Shown here: one piece after another, positions 1 to 8,014 of the stretch
Numbering within the stretch: position 1 is the first letter of the stretch
How the letters are laid out: each line of letters begins with the position of its first letter
From: an uncultured Clostridia bacterium
GTDB taxonomy: Bacteria > Bacillota > Clostridia > Christensenellales > Aristaeellaceae
Direction of reading: 5' to 3'
Assembly: GCA_934643825.1 (NCBI GenBank)
Contig: CAKUCW010000031.1
Location: 1-31,071, forward strand
Length of the DNA: 31,071 bases
The notes under the pieces: generated by a model
Database searches by the model: none
The model's input: only the letters and a program-made list of their open reading frames with translations
Told to the model about the DNA's origin: nothing
Position numbers and translations under genes: made by a program

Positions 1-693
1 TGGGGCGCTCAGGCGATCGTTGCGTTCCCGCAGTGGGAAGGCATGGAAGTGCCGATTCAGAACGCGATTGATTCCGGTATCACGGTTGTGAACTTTGATA
101 TCGTGATCGATGCCGACGGCGTGTATCGCGTGACCGGCGACAACGAGGGCATGGGCGTTGAGTCCGCCAAGTACATCGTTGAGAAGATCGGCACCACCGG
201 CACCGTCGTGGCGCTTCCGGTTCCGACCAGCGGCAGCGTTTCCGAGCTGCGCATGAAGGGCTTCACCGACACGATCAAGGAGATCGCGCCGGAAATGAAC
301 GTGATCGAGTACGCGACCGCTTTCACCCGTGAAGACGGCCTGAAGGATTTTACCGATATCCTCGCGGCGAATAAGCAGATTGACGCGGTTTACAGCCTGG
401 ATGACGAAACCTCCATCGGCGTGCTTCAGGCGATCGAAGATGCCGGCCGTACCGATATCAAGGTCATCACCGGCGGCGGCGGATGCCAGGAATACTTCAA
501 GATCATCAAGGAACACGAAGACATCAACATCTGCTCCGCGCTGTACAGCCCGCTGATGGTGCGCGAAGCCGTGGATATGGCGGTTTCCGTGCTGAAGGGC
601 GAGACGGTTGATCCGGTTCTGGTGATCCCGACGACGATCGTGGATCGCAGCAACGTGGACGAATACCTCGATCCGAACAACACCGTGTATTGA
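1..693 (+). CDS. Sugar ABC transporter substrate-binding protein (5' truncated)
   Basis: The reading frame is open from base 1, so the start and any signal peptide lie outside the window; 230 residues to the stop are visible. It resembles the periplasmic-binding-protein fold of the ribose/galactose type (Peripla_BP_4). The visible part has the hinge-like stretch VVNFDIVID, then GDNEGMGVESAKYI, which opens the second lobe, and a C-terminal LMVREAVDMAVSVLKGE helix usual for the family. Such proteins capture a monosaccharide or small glycoside outside the membrane and deliver it to the permease. The ATPase and permease follow on the same strand after about 100 bases containing a hairpin, the usual order for an importer operon. 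The sugar cannot be read from sequence; the downstream dehydrogenases and isomerase suggest a non-standard sugar. Confidence 0.9.
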   Translation, partial: WGAQAIVAFPQWEGMEVPIQNAIDSGITVVNFDIVIDADGVYRVTGDNEGMGVESAKYIVEKIGTTGTVVALPVPTSGSVSELRMKGFTDTIKEIAPEMNVIEYATAFTREDGLKDFTDILAANKQIDAVYSLDDETSIGVLQAIEDAGRTDIKVITGGGGCQEYFKIIKEHEDINICSALYSPLMVREAVDMAVSVLKGETVDPVLVIPTTIVDRSNVDEYLDPNNTVY

Positions 694-738
694 TGGAATT
701 TCTTCGCCGTGACCGCCCTGCGGCGGCAGCGGGGAACG

Positions 739-768
739 GGGCTATGGCGTAAGCCATAGCCCATTTTC
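739..768 (+). terminator. Intercistronic hairpin after the sugar-binding protein gene
   Basis: A perfect 10-bp stem (739-748 with 753-762) closes on a 4-base loop and is followed by a short T-rich tract. It sits between the binding-protein stop and the ATPase start. Placement behind a binding-protein gene suggests partial termination or 3'-end protection, giving more binding protein than ATPase; that role is inferred. Confidence 0.65.
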
Positions 769-792
769 ATATCCAAAAGCAGGGGGACAAGC

Positions 793-2271
793 ATGAAACT
801 GAAAATGGACGGAATCTGCAAATCGTTTGGTTCCAACGAAGTGCTCAAGTCCGTGGGCTTTCAGCTGAGCGAGGGCGAAATCTGTGCGCTGCTTGGCGAA
901 AACGGCGCGGGCAAATCGACACTGATGAATATTCTGGGCGGCGTTTTGCAGCCGGATTCGGGCGAGATTCTGCTGGATGGCAAAAAGATGAAGTTCGATT
1001 CGCCGGCGCAGTCGCTGGATGCGGGCATCGCGTTTATCCATCAGGAACTGAACCTCATCAACGATCTGCCGATTTACGAAAACATGTTTATCGGGCGCGA
1101 ACTGAAAAAGAAGAACGGGCTTCTTGACCATAAGCGGATGATTGAGGAGACGCGCCGCGTATTTGAGCGCATGGGGCTGACGCTCGATCCCAAAGAGATG
1201 GTGCGCAATCTGGATGCGTCGTATAAGCAGATCGTGGAAATCAGCCGCGCTTTGCTGATGAACGCAAAGATCATCATCATGGACGAGCCGACGACGTCGC
1301 TGACCGATCCGGAAATCGAAAAGGTGTTCACCATTCTGCGGCAGCTGCGGGAACAACAGGTGGGCATCGTCTTTATCTCGCATAAGCTGCGGGAGGTTAT
1401 GGAAATCTGCGACAGCTATACGGTTTTGCGCGATGGCGTGATGGTCGCCAGCGGCAGCGTGAAGGACGTGACCACGTCCGATCTGGCTCGCTTCATGGTC
1501 GGTCATGATGTCCGCACGGAAAAGCTCGGCAGCGGAGTACAGAGAGGCGAGGAACGCCTGAGTCTGCATGGCGTGACGCAGGAGCCGTATTTCCGCGATG
1601 TGGATTTGACGGCATACGCGGGCGAGGTTCTGGGCGTTACGGGTCTGCTCGGAGACGGCAGAAGCGAACTGTTTTCCGCGGTTTTCGGCGCGGAAACCAT
1701 CAGCGAGGGAGAAATCCGGCTCGGCGGAAAACCGGTGCGCATCACATCGACCTGGCAGGCTAAACAGCTTGGCATTGCGTATGTGCCGCGCAACCGAAAA
1801 GAAAACGGCATCATCAAGGATATGTCGATCCTTGAAAACGGAACGATTGTTTCATGGCGCGAGCTGATGCGCCATGGTCTGCTCGACCATGTGCGGCAGC
1901 GGGCTCAGTTTGAAAAGGAAAAAGCCGCGCTGCATATCAAGATGGGCAAAGAGAGCGACTCGATCACCAGCTTGTCCGGCGGCAACCAGCAAAAGGTCGT
2001 GCTGGCAAAGTGGCTGAGCTGTGAGCCGAAGGTGCTCATTTTGGATAACCCGACGCAGGGCGTTGACGTAGGCGCGAAGGAAGAAATCTACGACATCATT
2101 CTCAAGCTGGCGAAGGAGGGGGTCGCGGTGATCGTGCTTTCCTCCGAAGCGCAGGAAATTATCCGCGTCTGCGACCGCGCACTGGTGATGTATCACGGTG
2201 CAATCGTTGGCGAAGTGCGCGGAGAAACGATGACGGAGCATGAAATCATGCGGCTGGCAACCGGCGGCTGA
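793..2271 (+). CDS. Sugar ABC transporter ATP-binding protein, two ATPase domains (RbsA/MglA type)
   Basis: A 492-residue protein with tandem ABC ATPase domains, the normal length for the RbsA/MglA class that powers monosaccharide import. Domain 1 has Walker A GENGAGKST (35-43), Q-loop (82-85), Walker B IIIMDEPT (160-167) and H-loop SHK (196-198), but its signature region reads LDASYKQ (140-146) instead of LSGGQ. Domain 2 has a degenerate Walker A GLLGDGRSE (284-292), a good signature LSGGNQQK (394-401) and a Walker B reading LDNPTQGVD with Asn419 at the catalytic glutamate position. In the usual head-to-tail arrangement the weak motifs fall in one composite site, leaving one active site. The start follows AGGGGG at a suitable distance. 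It lies between binding protein and permease in one operon. Confidence 0.95.
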   Translation: MKLKMDGICKSFGSNEVLKSVGFQLSEGEICALLGENGAGKSTLMNILGGVLQPDSGEILLDGKKMKFDSPAQSLDAGIAFIHQELNLINDLPIYENMFIGRELKKKNGLLDHKRMIEETRRVFERMGLTLDPKEMVRNLDASYKQIVEISRALLMNAKIIIMDEPTTSLTDPEIEKVFTILRQLREQQVGIVFISHKLREVMEICDSYTVLRDGVMVASGSVKDVTTSDLARFMVGHDVRTEKLGSGVQRGEERLSLHGVTQEPYFRDVDLTAYAGEVLGVTGLLGDGRSELFSAVFGAETISEGEIRLGGKPVRITSTWQAKQLGIAYVPRNRKENGIIKDMSILENGTIVSWRELMRHGLLDHVRQRAQFEKEKAALHIKMGKESDSITSLSGGNQQKVVLAKWLSCEPKVLILDNPTQGVDVGAKEEIYDIILKLAKEGVAVIVLSSEAQEIIRVCDRALVMYHGAIVGEVRGETMTEHEIMRLATGG

Positions 2272-2296
2272 TGCGGATAAAGGAGAAAAAACGACT

Positions 2297-3334
2297 ATGG
2301 AAAAGACCAACAAAAAAGGTTTTCTGGCGTGGTTCACCGATAACTGGAAGCGGAAACCGCTGTTTTCTACGGGAATCGCGCTTCTGGTGATGGTGATTTT
2401 GCAAATTGTTGCGCTGGGGTTTGATTATGCGTCCTTCGGCGAGTGGTTTGCGGCGTTTTCCCGAAACTGGATCAACATCCTGCGCAACAACGCGGGCGTA
2501 GGCATCATCGCGCTGGGCATGACGTTCGTCATCATTTCGGGCGGCATTGATCTGGCGGTCGGCTCGACGATGGTGGCGATCGGCGCGGTCGTCATGTCGC
2601 TGATTGACGGCGGCCCCGCTGGTCTGCTGGCCGGCCTGGGTATCACCGGCATTCCGGCGTATATCATCGCCATCGCCATCGGTATTCTGCTCGGCGTGCT
2701 GCTGGGCGAATGCACGGGCGTTCTGGTTGCGCATTTCGGCATGCCGCCGTTTATCGCGACGCTCGGCATGATGAAGATTTGCCGCAGCGTGACGCAGCAG
2801 TGCATGCAGAAGGCATCGCCCACCGTGCCGAAGGCATTTTTGAAGATTTCCAATGCGCGGATCGGCGGCGAAATCATCCTGCCGATTCTCTACTGGCTTG
2901 CGCTGGCGGTGATTCTGCATGTGGTCAGCAAGCATACGGCGTTTGGACGTCAGGTGTTTGCCATCGGCTCGAATGAGCGCACCAGCAAGCTCAGCGGCGT
3001 GAATGTTCGTGCGGTCAAGCGCCGTGTCTATGCGCTCATGGGTGCGCTGGTCGCGGTGACGGCGGTCATTCAGATTGCCCGAATCGGCAGCATGGACTAT
3101 GCCAACGCGGGCAGCGGATACGAAATGGACGCGATTGCGGCGGTCATCATCGGCGGCACGAGCATGAGCGGAGGACGCGGCTCGGTGGTCGGTTCTGTGC
3201 TGGGCATGCTGATTCTGGCGGTGATGAACAACCTGCTGAACCTCATCGGCGTGCCTCCGTTCCTGCGCGAGGCGTTCAAGGGCATCATCGTCATCGGCGC
3301 GGTGCTGCTGCAAAAGAAGGAAAAGGCGAGCTAA
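2297..3334 (+). CDS. Sugar ABC transporter permease (RbsC type)
   Basis: A 345-residue polytopic membrane protein of the BPD_transp_2 family, which forms the channel for ribose-type sugar importers. After a basic N-terminus come hydrophobic segments, including the conserved stretch ALGMTFVIISGGIDLAVGS and, nearer the C-terminus, GTSMSGGRGSVVGSVLG, both characteristic of RbsC-like permeases. The frame is open further upstream, but the ATG at 2297 is preferred because AAGGAGA lies just before it and the upstream codons overlap the ATPase gene. It starts 25 bases after the ATPase stop and ends 15 bases before the first dehydrogenase, so it is clearly part of the same transcript. Confidence 0.94.
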   Translation: MEKTNKKGFLAWFTDNWKRKPLFSTGIALLVMVILQIVALGFDYASFGEWFAAFSRNWINILRNNAGVGIIALGMTFVIISGGIDLAVGSTMVAIGAVVMSLIDGGPAGLLAGLGITGIPAYIIAIAIGILLGVLLGECTGVLVAHFGMPPFIATLGMMKICRSVTQQCMQKASPTVPKAFLKISNARIGGEIILPILYWLALAVILHVVSKHTAFGRQVFAIGSNERTSKLSGVNVRAVKRRVYALMGALVAVTAVIQIARIGSMDYANAGSGYEMDAIAAVIIGGTSMSGGRGSVVGSVLGMLILAVMNNLLNLIGVPPFLREAFKGIIVIGAVLLQKKEKAS

Positions 3335-3349
3335 GGGAGGAAAAAGAGC

Positions 3350-4390
3350 ATGTTTCATATCGGTATCATTGGCTGCGGCAAAATTGCGCAGGTTCGTCAC
3401 ATCCCCGAATATGCGGACAATCCCGACGCGCAGCTGACCGCATTTTATGATTTGAACGCGGCGCGTGCGCAGGAGCTGGCAGAGCGTTACGGCGCAAAGT
3501 CCTACGACAGCGTGGAAGCCCTGCTGGCAGACCCGGACGTGGACGCGGTGAGCATCTGCTCGTCGAACACCAGCCATGCGCAGATTGCGGTTGCGGCGCT
3601 GGAGGCGGGCAAGCATGTGCTGTGCGAAAAGCCGATGGCGACGACGCTGGCGGATTGCGAACGCATGGTCAGCGCGGCGAAGAAGAGCGGCAAAAAGCTG
3701 ATGATCGATCAGAACCAGCGTCTGGCGGGCGCACATGTCAAGGCACGCGAGCTGATTGAGCAGGGCGAGATCGGCAGCGTGATCACGTTCGCGACGGCAT
3801 TCCGCCACGGCGGCCCGGAAACGTGGAGCGTCGATCCGGGTCAAAGCACCTGGTTCTTTGACAAAAAGCGTGCCGCCATGGGCGCGATGGCGGATCTGGG
3901 CGTGCATAAGACGGATCTCATCCAGTATTTGATCGGGCAGACCGTCGATGAGGCGGAAGCACAGCTCTGTACGCTGGACAAGAAATTCTCCGACGGAAGC
4001 CCCATCACGGTGGACGACAACGCGTTCTGCATCTACCATATGGACGGCGGCGCGGTCGGCACGATGACCGCTTCGTGGACGAATTACGGCCCGGAGGATA
4101 ATTCCACAATCATCAACGGCACGAAGGGCGTTCTGCGCATCTACGACGATCCGGAGCATACGCTCATTTTGGAAAAGAAGGACGGTTCCCGCGTCTGCTA
4201 CGATGTGGATGCCATCCAGACCAACGACAACCAGACCAAGTCCGGCGTCATCGACCTGTTTGTGGAATGCCTGAAGAATCCTGCCGTGCAGGGCATCGAC
4301 GCGCAGAGCGTGCTGACGGCAATGCGTGCGGTTTTCGCGGCGATTGAATCCTCCGAAACGGGGCGCCGGGTGAAGACGAGCGAAGTGTAA
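3350..4390 (+). CDS. Gfo/Idh/MocA family sugar dehydrogenase (first copy)
   Basis: A 346-residue NAD(P)-dependent oxidoreductase. The N-terminal Rossmann fold opens with GIIGCGKIA (5-13); the catalytic lysine of the family motif is K94 in CEKPMATT. The C-terminal substrate domain carries DLGVHKTDL (182-190), with H186 at the usual catalytic histidine position. The family oxidises or reduces a hydroxyl or keto group of sugars, inositols or their glycosides. A strong GGGAGG site precedes the ATG, 15 bases after the permease. Its place directly behind the importer genes suggests it acts early on the imported sugar. With a second Gfo/Idh/MocA protein and a TIM-barrel enzyme downstream it could be the oxidising partner of a 3-keto-sugar route. 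Exact substrate unknown. Confidence 0.93.
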   Translation: MFHIGIIGCGKIAQVRHIPEYADNPDAQLTAFYDLNAARAQELAERYGAKSYDSVEALLADPDVDAVSICSSNTSHAQIAVAALEAGKHVLCEKPMATTLADCERMVSAAKKSGKKLMIDQNQRLAGAHVKARELIEQGEIGSVITFATAFRHGGPETWSVDPGQSTWFFDKKRAAMGAMADLGVHKTDLIQYLIGQTVDEAEAQLCTLDKKFSDGSPITVDDNAFCIYHMDGGAVGTMTASWTNYGPEDNSTIINGTKGVLRIYDDPEHTLILEKKDGSRVCYDVDAIQTNDNQTKSGVIDLFVECLKNPAVQGIDAQSVLTAMRAVFAAIESSETGRRVKTSEV

Positions 4391-4408
4391 TCGGGGGAGG
4401 GACGCTGC

Positions 4409-5224
4409 ATGAAGCGCATCATCGCGGTTAATTCCAACTGCTATCATGGCTATACCATCGAGGAAGCGATAGCGGGCATCCGCAAAGCGGGCTTCCGTTA
4501 TATCGAGCTGACGGCGACGAAGGGCTGGACGGAGCATGTTTTTCCGGATATGCCCTTTGAGCGGCTGCTTGCCATTCAGGATCTGCTTCGCCAAAACGAG
4601 CTGATTCCGTTCTCCATGAGCGGTCACTGCAATTTGATGGATCTGGAACGCATCCCCGATTTTGAAAAGAACATTCGTCTGGCGGCGTTCTTCGGCTGTC
4701 AGTATATCGTTTCTTCCATCGGCGAGGCGCATCTTGCCAATAAAGCCGTGGCGGATGACGACGAGGTGGCTCGCCGCGTCGCGTCGCTGATTCCGATGCT
4801 AGAGGAAAACAACCTGATCCTCGTGCTGGAAACGCACGGCAAGGAGCATGGCACGGGAGAAAAGCTGGCACGCATTGTTCGCAAAATCGGAAGCCCCCGC
4901 GTGAAGCTGAACTACGATACGGCAAACGTGATTTTCTACGGCGGCGTGGATCCGGTGCAGGATTTGAAAACCTGCATGGCGGAAACGGCTTATATCCACA
5001 TCAAGGACAAGGGCGGCAGGGACGACGTATGGGATTTCCCGGCGCTGGGCAAGGGACACACCGATTTCCCGGCGATCTTTGAAGAATTGAAAGCCGCCGG
5101 AAACGACTGCCCGCTGAGCATCGAAATCGAGTTTACGCCGGAAGGCGCAGGCAGTCTGGCGGCGGTCGATCAGGCTGTGGCGGACAGTGCGGCTTATTTG
5201 ACGGCGCACGGCTTTGAACTGTAA
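4409..5224 (+). CDS. Sugar isomerase/epimerase-like TIM-barrel enzyme (xylose isomerase-like, AP endonuclease 2 fold)
   Basis: A 271-residue single-domain protein of the sugar phosphate isomerase/epimerase superfamily. The four expected metal ligands can be placed at E141 (LVLETHG), D170 (NYDTAN), H197 (YIHIKD) and a glutamate of SIEIE (239 or 241), the Glu-Asp-His-Glu pattern of these divalent-metal enzymes. Members isomerise or epimerise ketoses, and some cleave or hydrate 3-keto-glycosides by elimination. It lies between two Gfo/Idh/MocA dehydrogenases with 18- and 12-base gaps. The ATG follows GGGGGAGG. Isomerase, epimerase and 3-keto-sugar lyase/hydratase activities cannot be told apart from sequence alone. 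Confidence 0.92.
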   Translation: MKRIIAVNSNCYHGYTIEEAIAGIRKAGFRYIELTATKGWTEHVFPDMPFERLLAIQDLLRQNELIPFSMSGHCNLMDLERIPDFEKNIRLAAFFGCQYIVSSIGEAHLANKAVADDDEVARRVASLIPMLEENNLILVLETHGKEHGTGEKLARIVRKIGSPRVKLNYDTANVIFYGGVDPVQDLKTCMAETAYIHIKDKGGRDDVWDFPALGKGHTDFPAIFEELKAAGNDCPLSIEIEFTPEGAGSLAAVDQAVADSAAYLTAHGFEL

Positions 5225-5236
5225 AGGAGATATAAG

Positions 5237-6205
5237 GTGAGAATTGCGTTGGTTGGCGCGGGCGGAATGGGAACGTGCCACTACATGAATTACCAACACA
5301 TCGAACACGCGCAGGTCGTCGCGATTGTCGGCAGGGGCGAGAGCGACCGACAGCACGCGGAACAGTGGGGTTTGCCGCTGTATGAGAGCGCAACCGAAGT
5401 CAATCAGAGAGAACAGATTGATCTGTTCGATGTGTGTGTGCCGACTTACCTGCATAAGGTGATCGTGCTGGAAGCGCTTGCCTGCAAGAAGCCGGTTATC
5501 TGCGAAAAGCCGATTGCGCTGCATCTGAAGGATGCGCAGGAGATGTTTGACGCGGCGCAGGCAAACGGCGTGCAGCTCTATGTGGCGCAGGTCTTGCAGT
5601 TTACGCGTGAGGTGGAGCAGCTGCACCGCATCGTGGATGAGCGGCTCTACGGCGAACCGCTGGATGCCTGTTTCGAGCGGCTGTCCCAGCGTCCGGCTTG
5701 GAGCAAGGAAAATTGGCTGTTTGACAGGGAAAAGAGCGGCCTGCTTCCGTTTGACCTGCATGTGCATGATCTGGACGTGATGGTCAGCGTGTTCGGAAAA
5801 CCGGACAGCGTGGACTACACGGCGTGCCGCCGAAAGGACAGCGACATCTGCGACCAGTATCGGATTCGCTACGGGTATCAAAACGGGCTGACGGTCAGCG
5901 CGGAGGCGGCGTGGTTCAACGCCTGCATACCGTTTACCGCCAGATGGCGCGTGTATTTTGAGCGCGGCATGCTCGTCTGCGACGACAAGGGGCTGACCGG
6001 CTACGGCGCGGACGGGCAGGTGACCCGATTCGACGTGGAAGACGAAATCAAGGTGCCCTGCGGAATCAATCTGCCGCCGAGCGGATGGTTTTTGCGCGAG
6101 CTGACGCATTTCGTGCAATGCGCCGAGAGAAATGTGCCGAGCGACCGCGTGAGCCGCGAACAGGTGCTGAATGTGCTGAGCGTGCTGGAAACGCTTTCGT
6201 TTTGA
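5237..6205 (+). CDS. Gfo/Idh/MocA family sugar dehydrogenase (second copy)
   Basis: A 322-residue oxidoreductase, distinct in sequence from the first copy upstream. It opens with the dinucleotide-binding motif LVGAGGMG (5-12), has the lysine motif CEKPIAL with K91, and a C-terminal FDLHVHDLD stretch (172-180) with H177 and D178 in the catalytic region. Translation starts at GTG 5237, supported by AAAGGAGAT just upstream; the first residues run straight into the Rossmann strand, so no earlier start is needed. It is the last gene of the operon, 12 bases after the isomerase-like gene and followed by a terminator. Two different dehydrogenases around one TIM-barrel enzyme fit one oxidising and one reducing step; this is inference. 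Confidence 0.92.
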   Translation: MRIALVGAGGMGTCHYMNYQHIEHAQVVAIVGRGESDRQHAEQWGLPLYESATEVNQREQIDLFDVCVPTYLHKVIVLEALACKKPVICEKPIALHLKDAQEMFDAAQANGVQLYVAQVLQFTREVEQLHRIVDERLYGEPLDACFERLSQRPAWSKENWLFDREKSGLLPFDLHVHDLDVMVSVFGKPDSVDYTACRRKDSDICDQYRIRYGYQNGLTVSAEAAWFNACIPFTARWRVYFERGMLVCDDKGLTGYGADGQVTRFDVEDEIKVPCGINLPPSGWFLRELTHFVQCAERNVPSDRVSREQVLNVLSVLETLSF

Positions 6206-6223
6206 TGTAAAAACCTGAATAGG

Positions 6224-6273
6224 AAAGACCTCCTGCTGTCGAAGCGAGAAAGAACGACGGCGGGAGGTCTTTT
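6224..6273 (+). terminator. Intrinsic terminator of the sugar operon
   Basis: A 17-bp stem (6224-6240 with 6256-6272) containing two G-T pairs closes on a 15-base loop and ends in a T run. It starts 18 bases after the stop of the second dehydrogenase. Confidence 0.88.
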
Positions 6274-6379
6274 GCGTGTGAAAGATGGCGCGAAATCATT
6301 CTATTCGTGCAGGATTTGGCGGCGGTGATTCGTCAATTGGAATATGGGGTTTTCGCCTGCTTTGGACAAGGGGATTGGA

Positions 6380-6409
6380 TTGACGCGCAGGATGCGCAGA
6401 TGATACAAT
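6380..6409 (+). promoter_or_regulatory. Promoter for the beta-propeller-like gene
   Basis: TTGACG (6380-6385) and TACAAT (6404-6409) are separated by 18 bases. Transcription would start about 60 bases before the ATG at 6479, which favours that start over the in-frame ATG codons at 6410 and 6416. Confidence 0.7.
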
Positions 6410-6478
6410 ATGGTTATGAGAGAGAATGCAATTCGCTCGGATGAAACAGAAAAAAGACGGGAAAAGGGTGAACGAAAC

Positions 6479-7420
6479 ATGATAAACGCCATGAAGAAGA
6501 GTTTCTTTTGTTTCAGCATGGAATTGGACGAAGAGCGAAAGAGAATCTATACGGGCGGAAACAAAAGCCGAGTCCTTTCTTTTCCGGAACAGACGGTTCA
6601 GATGGAGATGAAGGGCGTAAAAAACTGCTCGCCGTATTTGTCGCCGAGCTGCACGCACGTCATGTTCTTCAACGACCCATCCTATATGTATTTATATCGA
6701 ACCGATCAGCTCGAACGGTGCCTGTATCGCGGAAAATTCAAGCCATCCGGAAGCAACGCGGCTTGCTGGCGGGATGACGCATGCTTTCTGTTTGCCTCGG
6801 AAGGGGCGCTGTACAGGGTGGTGATCCATGAAAACGGCGATGCGGTCGAAGCCGGCGTTTGGATAGATTTGAGAGAAATCATGGGAAACCCGGATGCGCA
6901 GATTACGTCCGTAGACTGTGACCGGGGTAAGGTGCTGCTCTTTGTCAGAAGGTGGATTCCCGGAAGCGAAAACTGCGTGGTGGAAATCGACGAAACCGAC
7001 ACGGTTCGAATCAGAGAGCTTGGAAAAGCGTTAAGCGACTACGACGATGTCCGATATGATCGAAAGGGCGGGGTATTTTATTCAAACCGGGCGAAGGACA
7101 TGGCGTGGTGCGAAACCATCGATCATACGGACAAGGCGGATGCCGTGATTGAAAACGTCAAGTCGTATTGTACGAGGGTATCCGCTGACGGAAGATATTT
7201 GGCGGTCGGCGTTCGCGAGGGGGCAGACAGCGGCGCCATGATTCTTGAAACCCGTGCGTTTTCCATCCGAAGAAGGTTTGAGTATAAGCTCGGCAGATGG
7301 GGAAGGGTTGGCTTTTCAAGCGGCGGGCAATATGCGCTGATCGGCGGAAGCCCGGCGCAAATCGTGGATGTGAGAGATTTGGAAGAGGAACGCGGGCAGG
7401 ATGAAACCGAACAGCCCTAA
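6479..7420 (+). CDS. Hypothetical beta-propeller-like cytosolic protein
   Basis: A 313-residue protein I do not recognise as a named family. It has no signal peptide or membrane segment. Repeated short strands of the kind seen in WD40/TolB-like propellers are visible: SPYLSPSCTHVMFF, DDACFLFASEGALYRV, CDRGKVLLFVR, YDRKGGVFYSN, VSADGRYLAVGV and FSSGGQYALIGG. These look like about six blades, each with the x-DG/GG-x-x-hydrophobic pattern. The function could be protein binding or sensing; no catalytic residues stand out. The start at 6479 is chosen from the promoter position and an AGGG site before it; ATG codons at 6410 and 6416 are in frame but fall at the predicted transcription start. A small membrane-anchored gene follows 30 bases later, probably on the same transcript. 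Confidence 0.7.
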   Translation: MINAMKKSFFCFSMELDEERKRIYTGGNKSRVLSFPEQTVQMEMKGVKNCSPYLSPSCTHVMFFNDPSYMYLYRTDQLERCLYRGKFKPSGSNAACWRDDACFLFASEGALYRVVIHENGDAVEAGVWIDLREIMGNPDAQITSVDCDRGKVLLFVRRWIPGSENCVVEIDETDTVRIRELGKALSDYDDVRYDRKGGVFYSNRAKDMAWCETIDHTDKADAVIENVKSYCTRVSADGRYLAVGVREGADSGAMILETRAFSIRRRFEYKLGRWGRVGFSSGGQYALIGGSPAQIVDVRDLEEERGQDETEQP

Positions 7421-7450
7421 AGACGATGTGTTTTCGGAGGAGGCAGAGCA

Positions 7451-7825
7451 TTGAAAAGACTGATGCGTGTGGTCGTGGGCATAGCGCTTGCGGTGATCGT
7501 GACATTGGGCGTGCTGGCGGGCATTCGAGCCGCCGATGAGGCAAAATCCGTTCGAACCTTTCGTGAATACGCCGGGGAGTTTGAAAAAGAAAAAGATGCG
7601 GCGTGGACGCAGCATGGAGCGTGCGATGTGAGCCGGCAGCTTGCCGAATGCGGAATTCAGGAGGTCTATTCGACGGAAAAGTATGTCTACTTCGAATTTG
7701 AAAAAAGAGTCTTGGGCATGTTTCCGCAGGGATTGATCTATACGGAGCGCATCGACGAGCTGCCCGCGTGGTATATCACGAAGCCCGTGACGGGGAATTG
7801 GTATTATTACAGGGTTTGCTCATAA
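7451..7825 (+). CDS. Small membrane-anchored protein of unknown function
   Basis: A 124-residue protein starting at TTG 7451, supported by a strong GGAGGAGG site just upstream. Residues 1-6 are basic, about 7-26 form one hydrophobic helix ending near GIRAADE, and the rest is a polar, probably extracellular, domain with charged helices and then aromatic strands (YVYFEFE, WYYYRV). The helix ends in AxA-like residues, so it could be a cleaved signal peptide instead of an anchor. I do not recognise a family. It follows the propeller-like gene closely and probably shares its promoter, so the two may work as a cytosolic/extracytoplasmic pair. Confidence 0.65.
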   Translation: MKRLMRVVVGIALAVIVTLGVLAGIRAADEAKSVRTFREYAGEFEKEKDAAWTQHGACDVSRQLAECGIQEVYSTEKYVYFEFEKRVLGMFPQGLIYTERIDELPAWYITKPVTGNWYYYRVCS

Positions 7826-7836
7826 AGAACCGTTTT

Positions 7837-7875
7837 TTGGGATGCGGTTTGGGTCGATGGGCTTGCCTGCATCCC
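7837..7875 (+). other. Inverted repeat downstream of the small membrane protein gene
   Basis: GGGATGC (7839-7845) pairs with GCATCCC (7869-7875) across a 23-base loop. There is no T run after it, so it is a weak candidate for a 3'-end structure. Confidence 0.3.
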
Positions 7876-7922
7876 GTGAAGGCGGGTTTCCAAATTAAAA
7901 ATGAAAAGAAACGAGAATATCC

Positions 7923-7951
7923 TTGACATCCGTTATCGGTCGTGCTAAACT
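7923..7951 (+). promoter_or_regulatory. Promoter of the hemolysin III-like gene
   Basis: TTGACA (7923-7928) and TAAACT (7946-7951) are 17 bases apart. The -35 box is a perfect consensus. The downstream palindrome covers the expected transcription start. Confidence 0.75.
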
Positions 7952-7953
7952 AG

Positions 7954-7976
7954 CATCTAGTAATGAATACTAGATG
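7954..7976 (+). promoter_or_regulatory. Palindromic operator candidate at the hemolysin III promoter
   Basis: Two perfect 9-base arms, CATCTAGTA (7954-7962) and TACTAGATG (7968-7976), are separated by 5 bases. The site begins 2 bases after the -10 box, so a bound dimer would block initiation. I do not recognise the regulator, and no regulator gene is adjacent. An RNA hairpin at the 5' end of the transcript is the alternative. Confidence 0.6.
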
Positions 7977-8014
7977 ACGCATTTGCGCCTTTTCCTTTGA
8001 AGGAGGGTTTAACG

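Noticed and set aside
2246..4732. An 828-codon open frame on the minus strand opposite the sugar permease, first dehydrogenase and isomerase genes.
   Set aside because: It lies entirely antisense to three well-supported genes, is rich in His/Arg/Ala as expected from the complement of GC-biased codons, and shows no domain or ribosome binding site.
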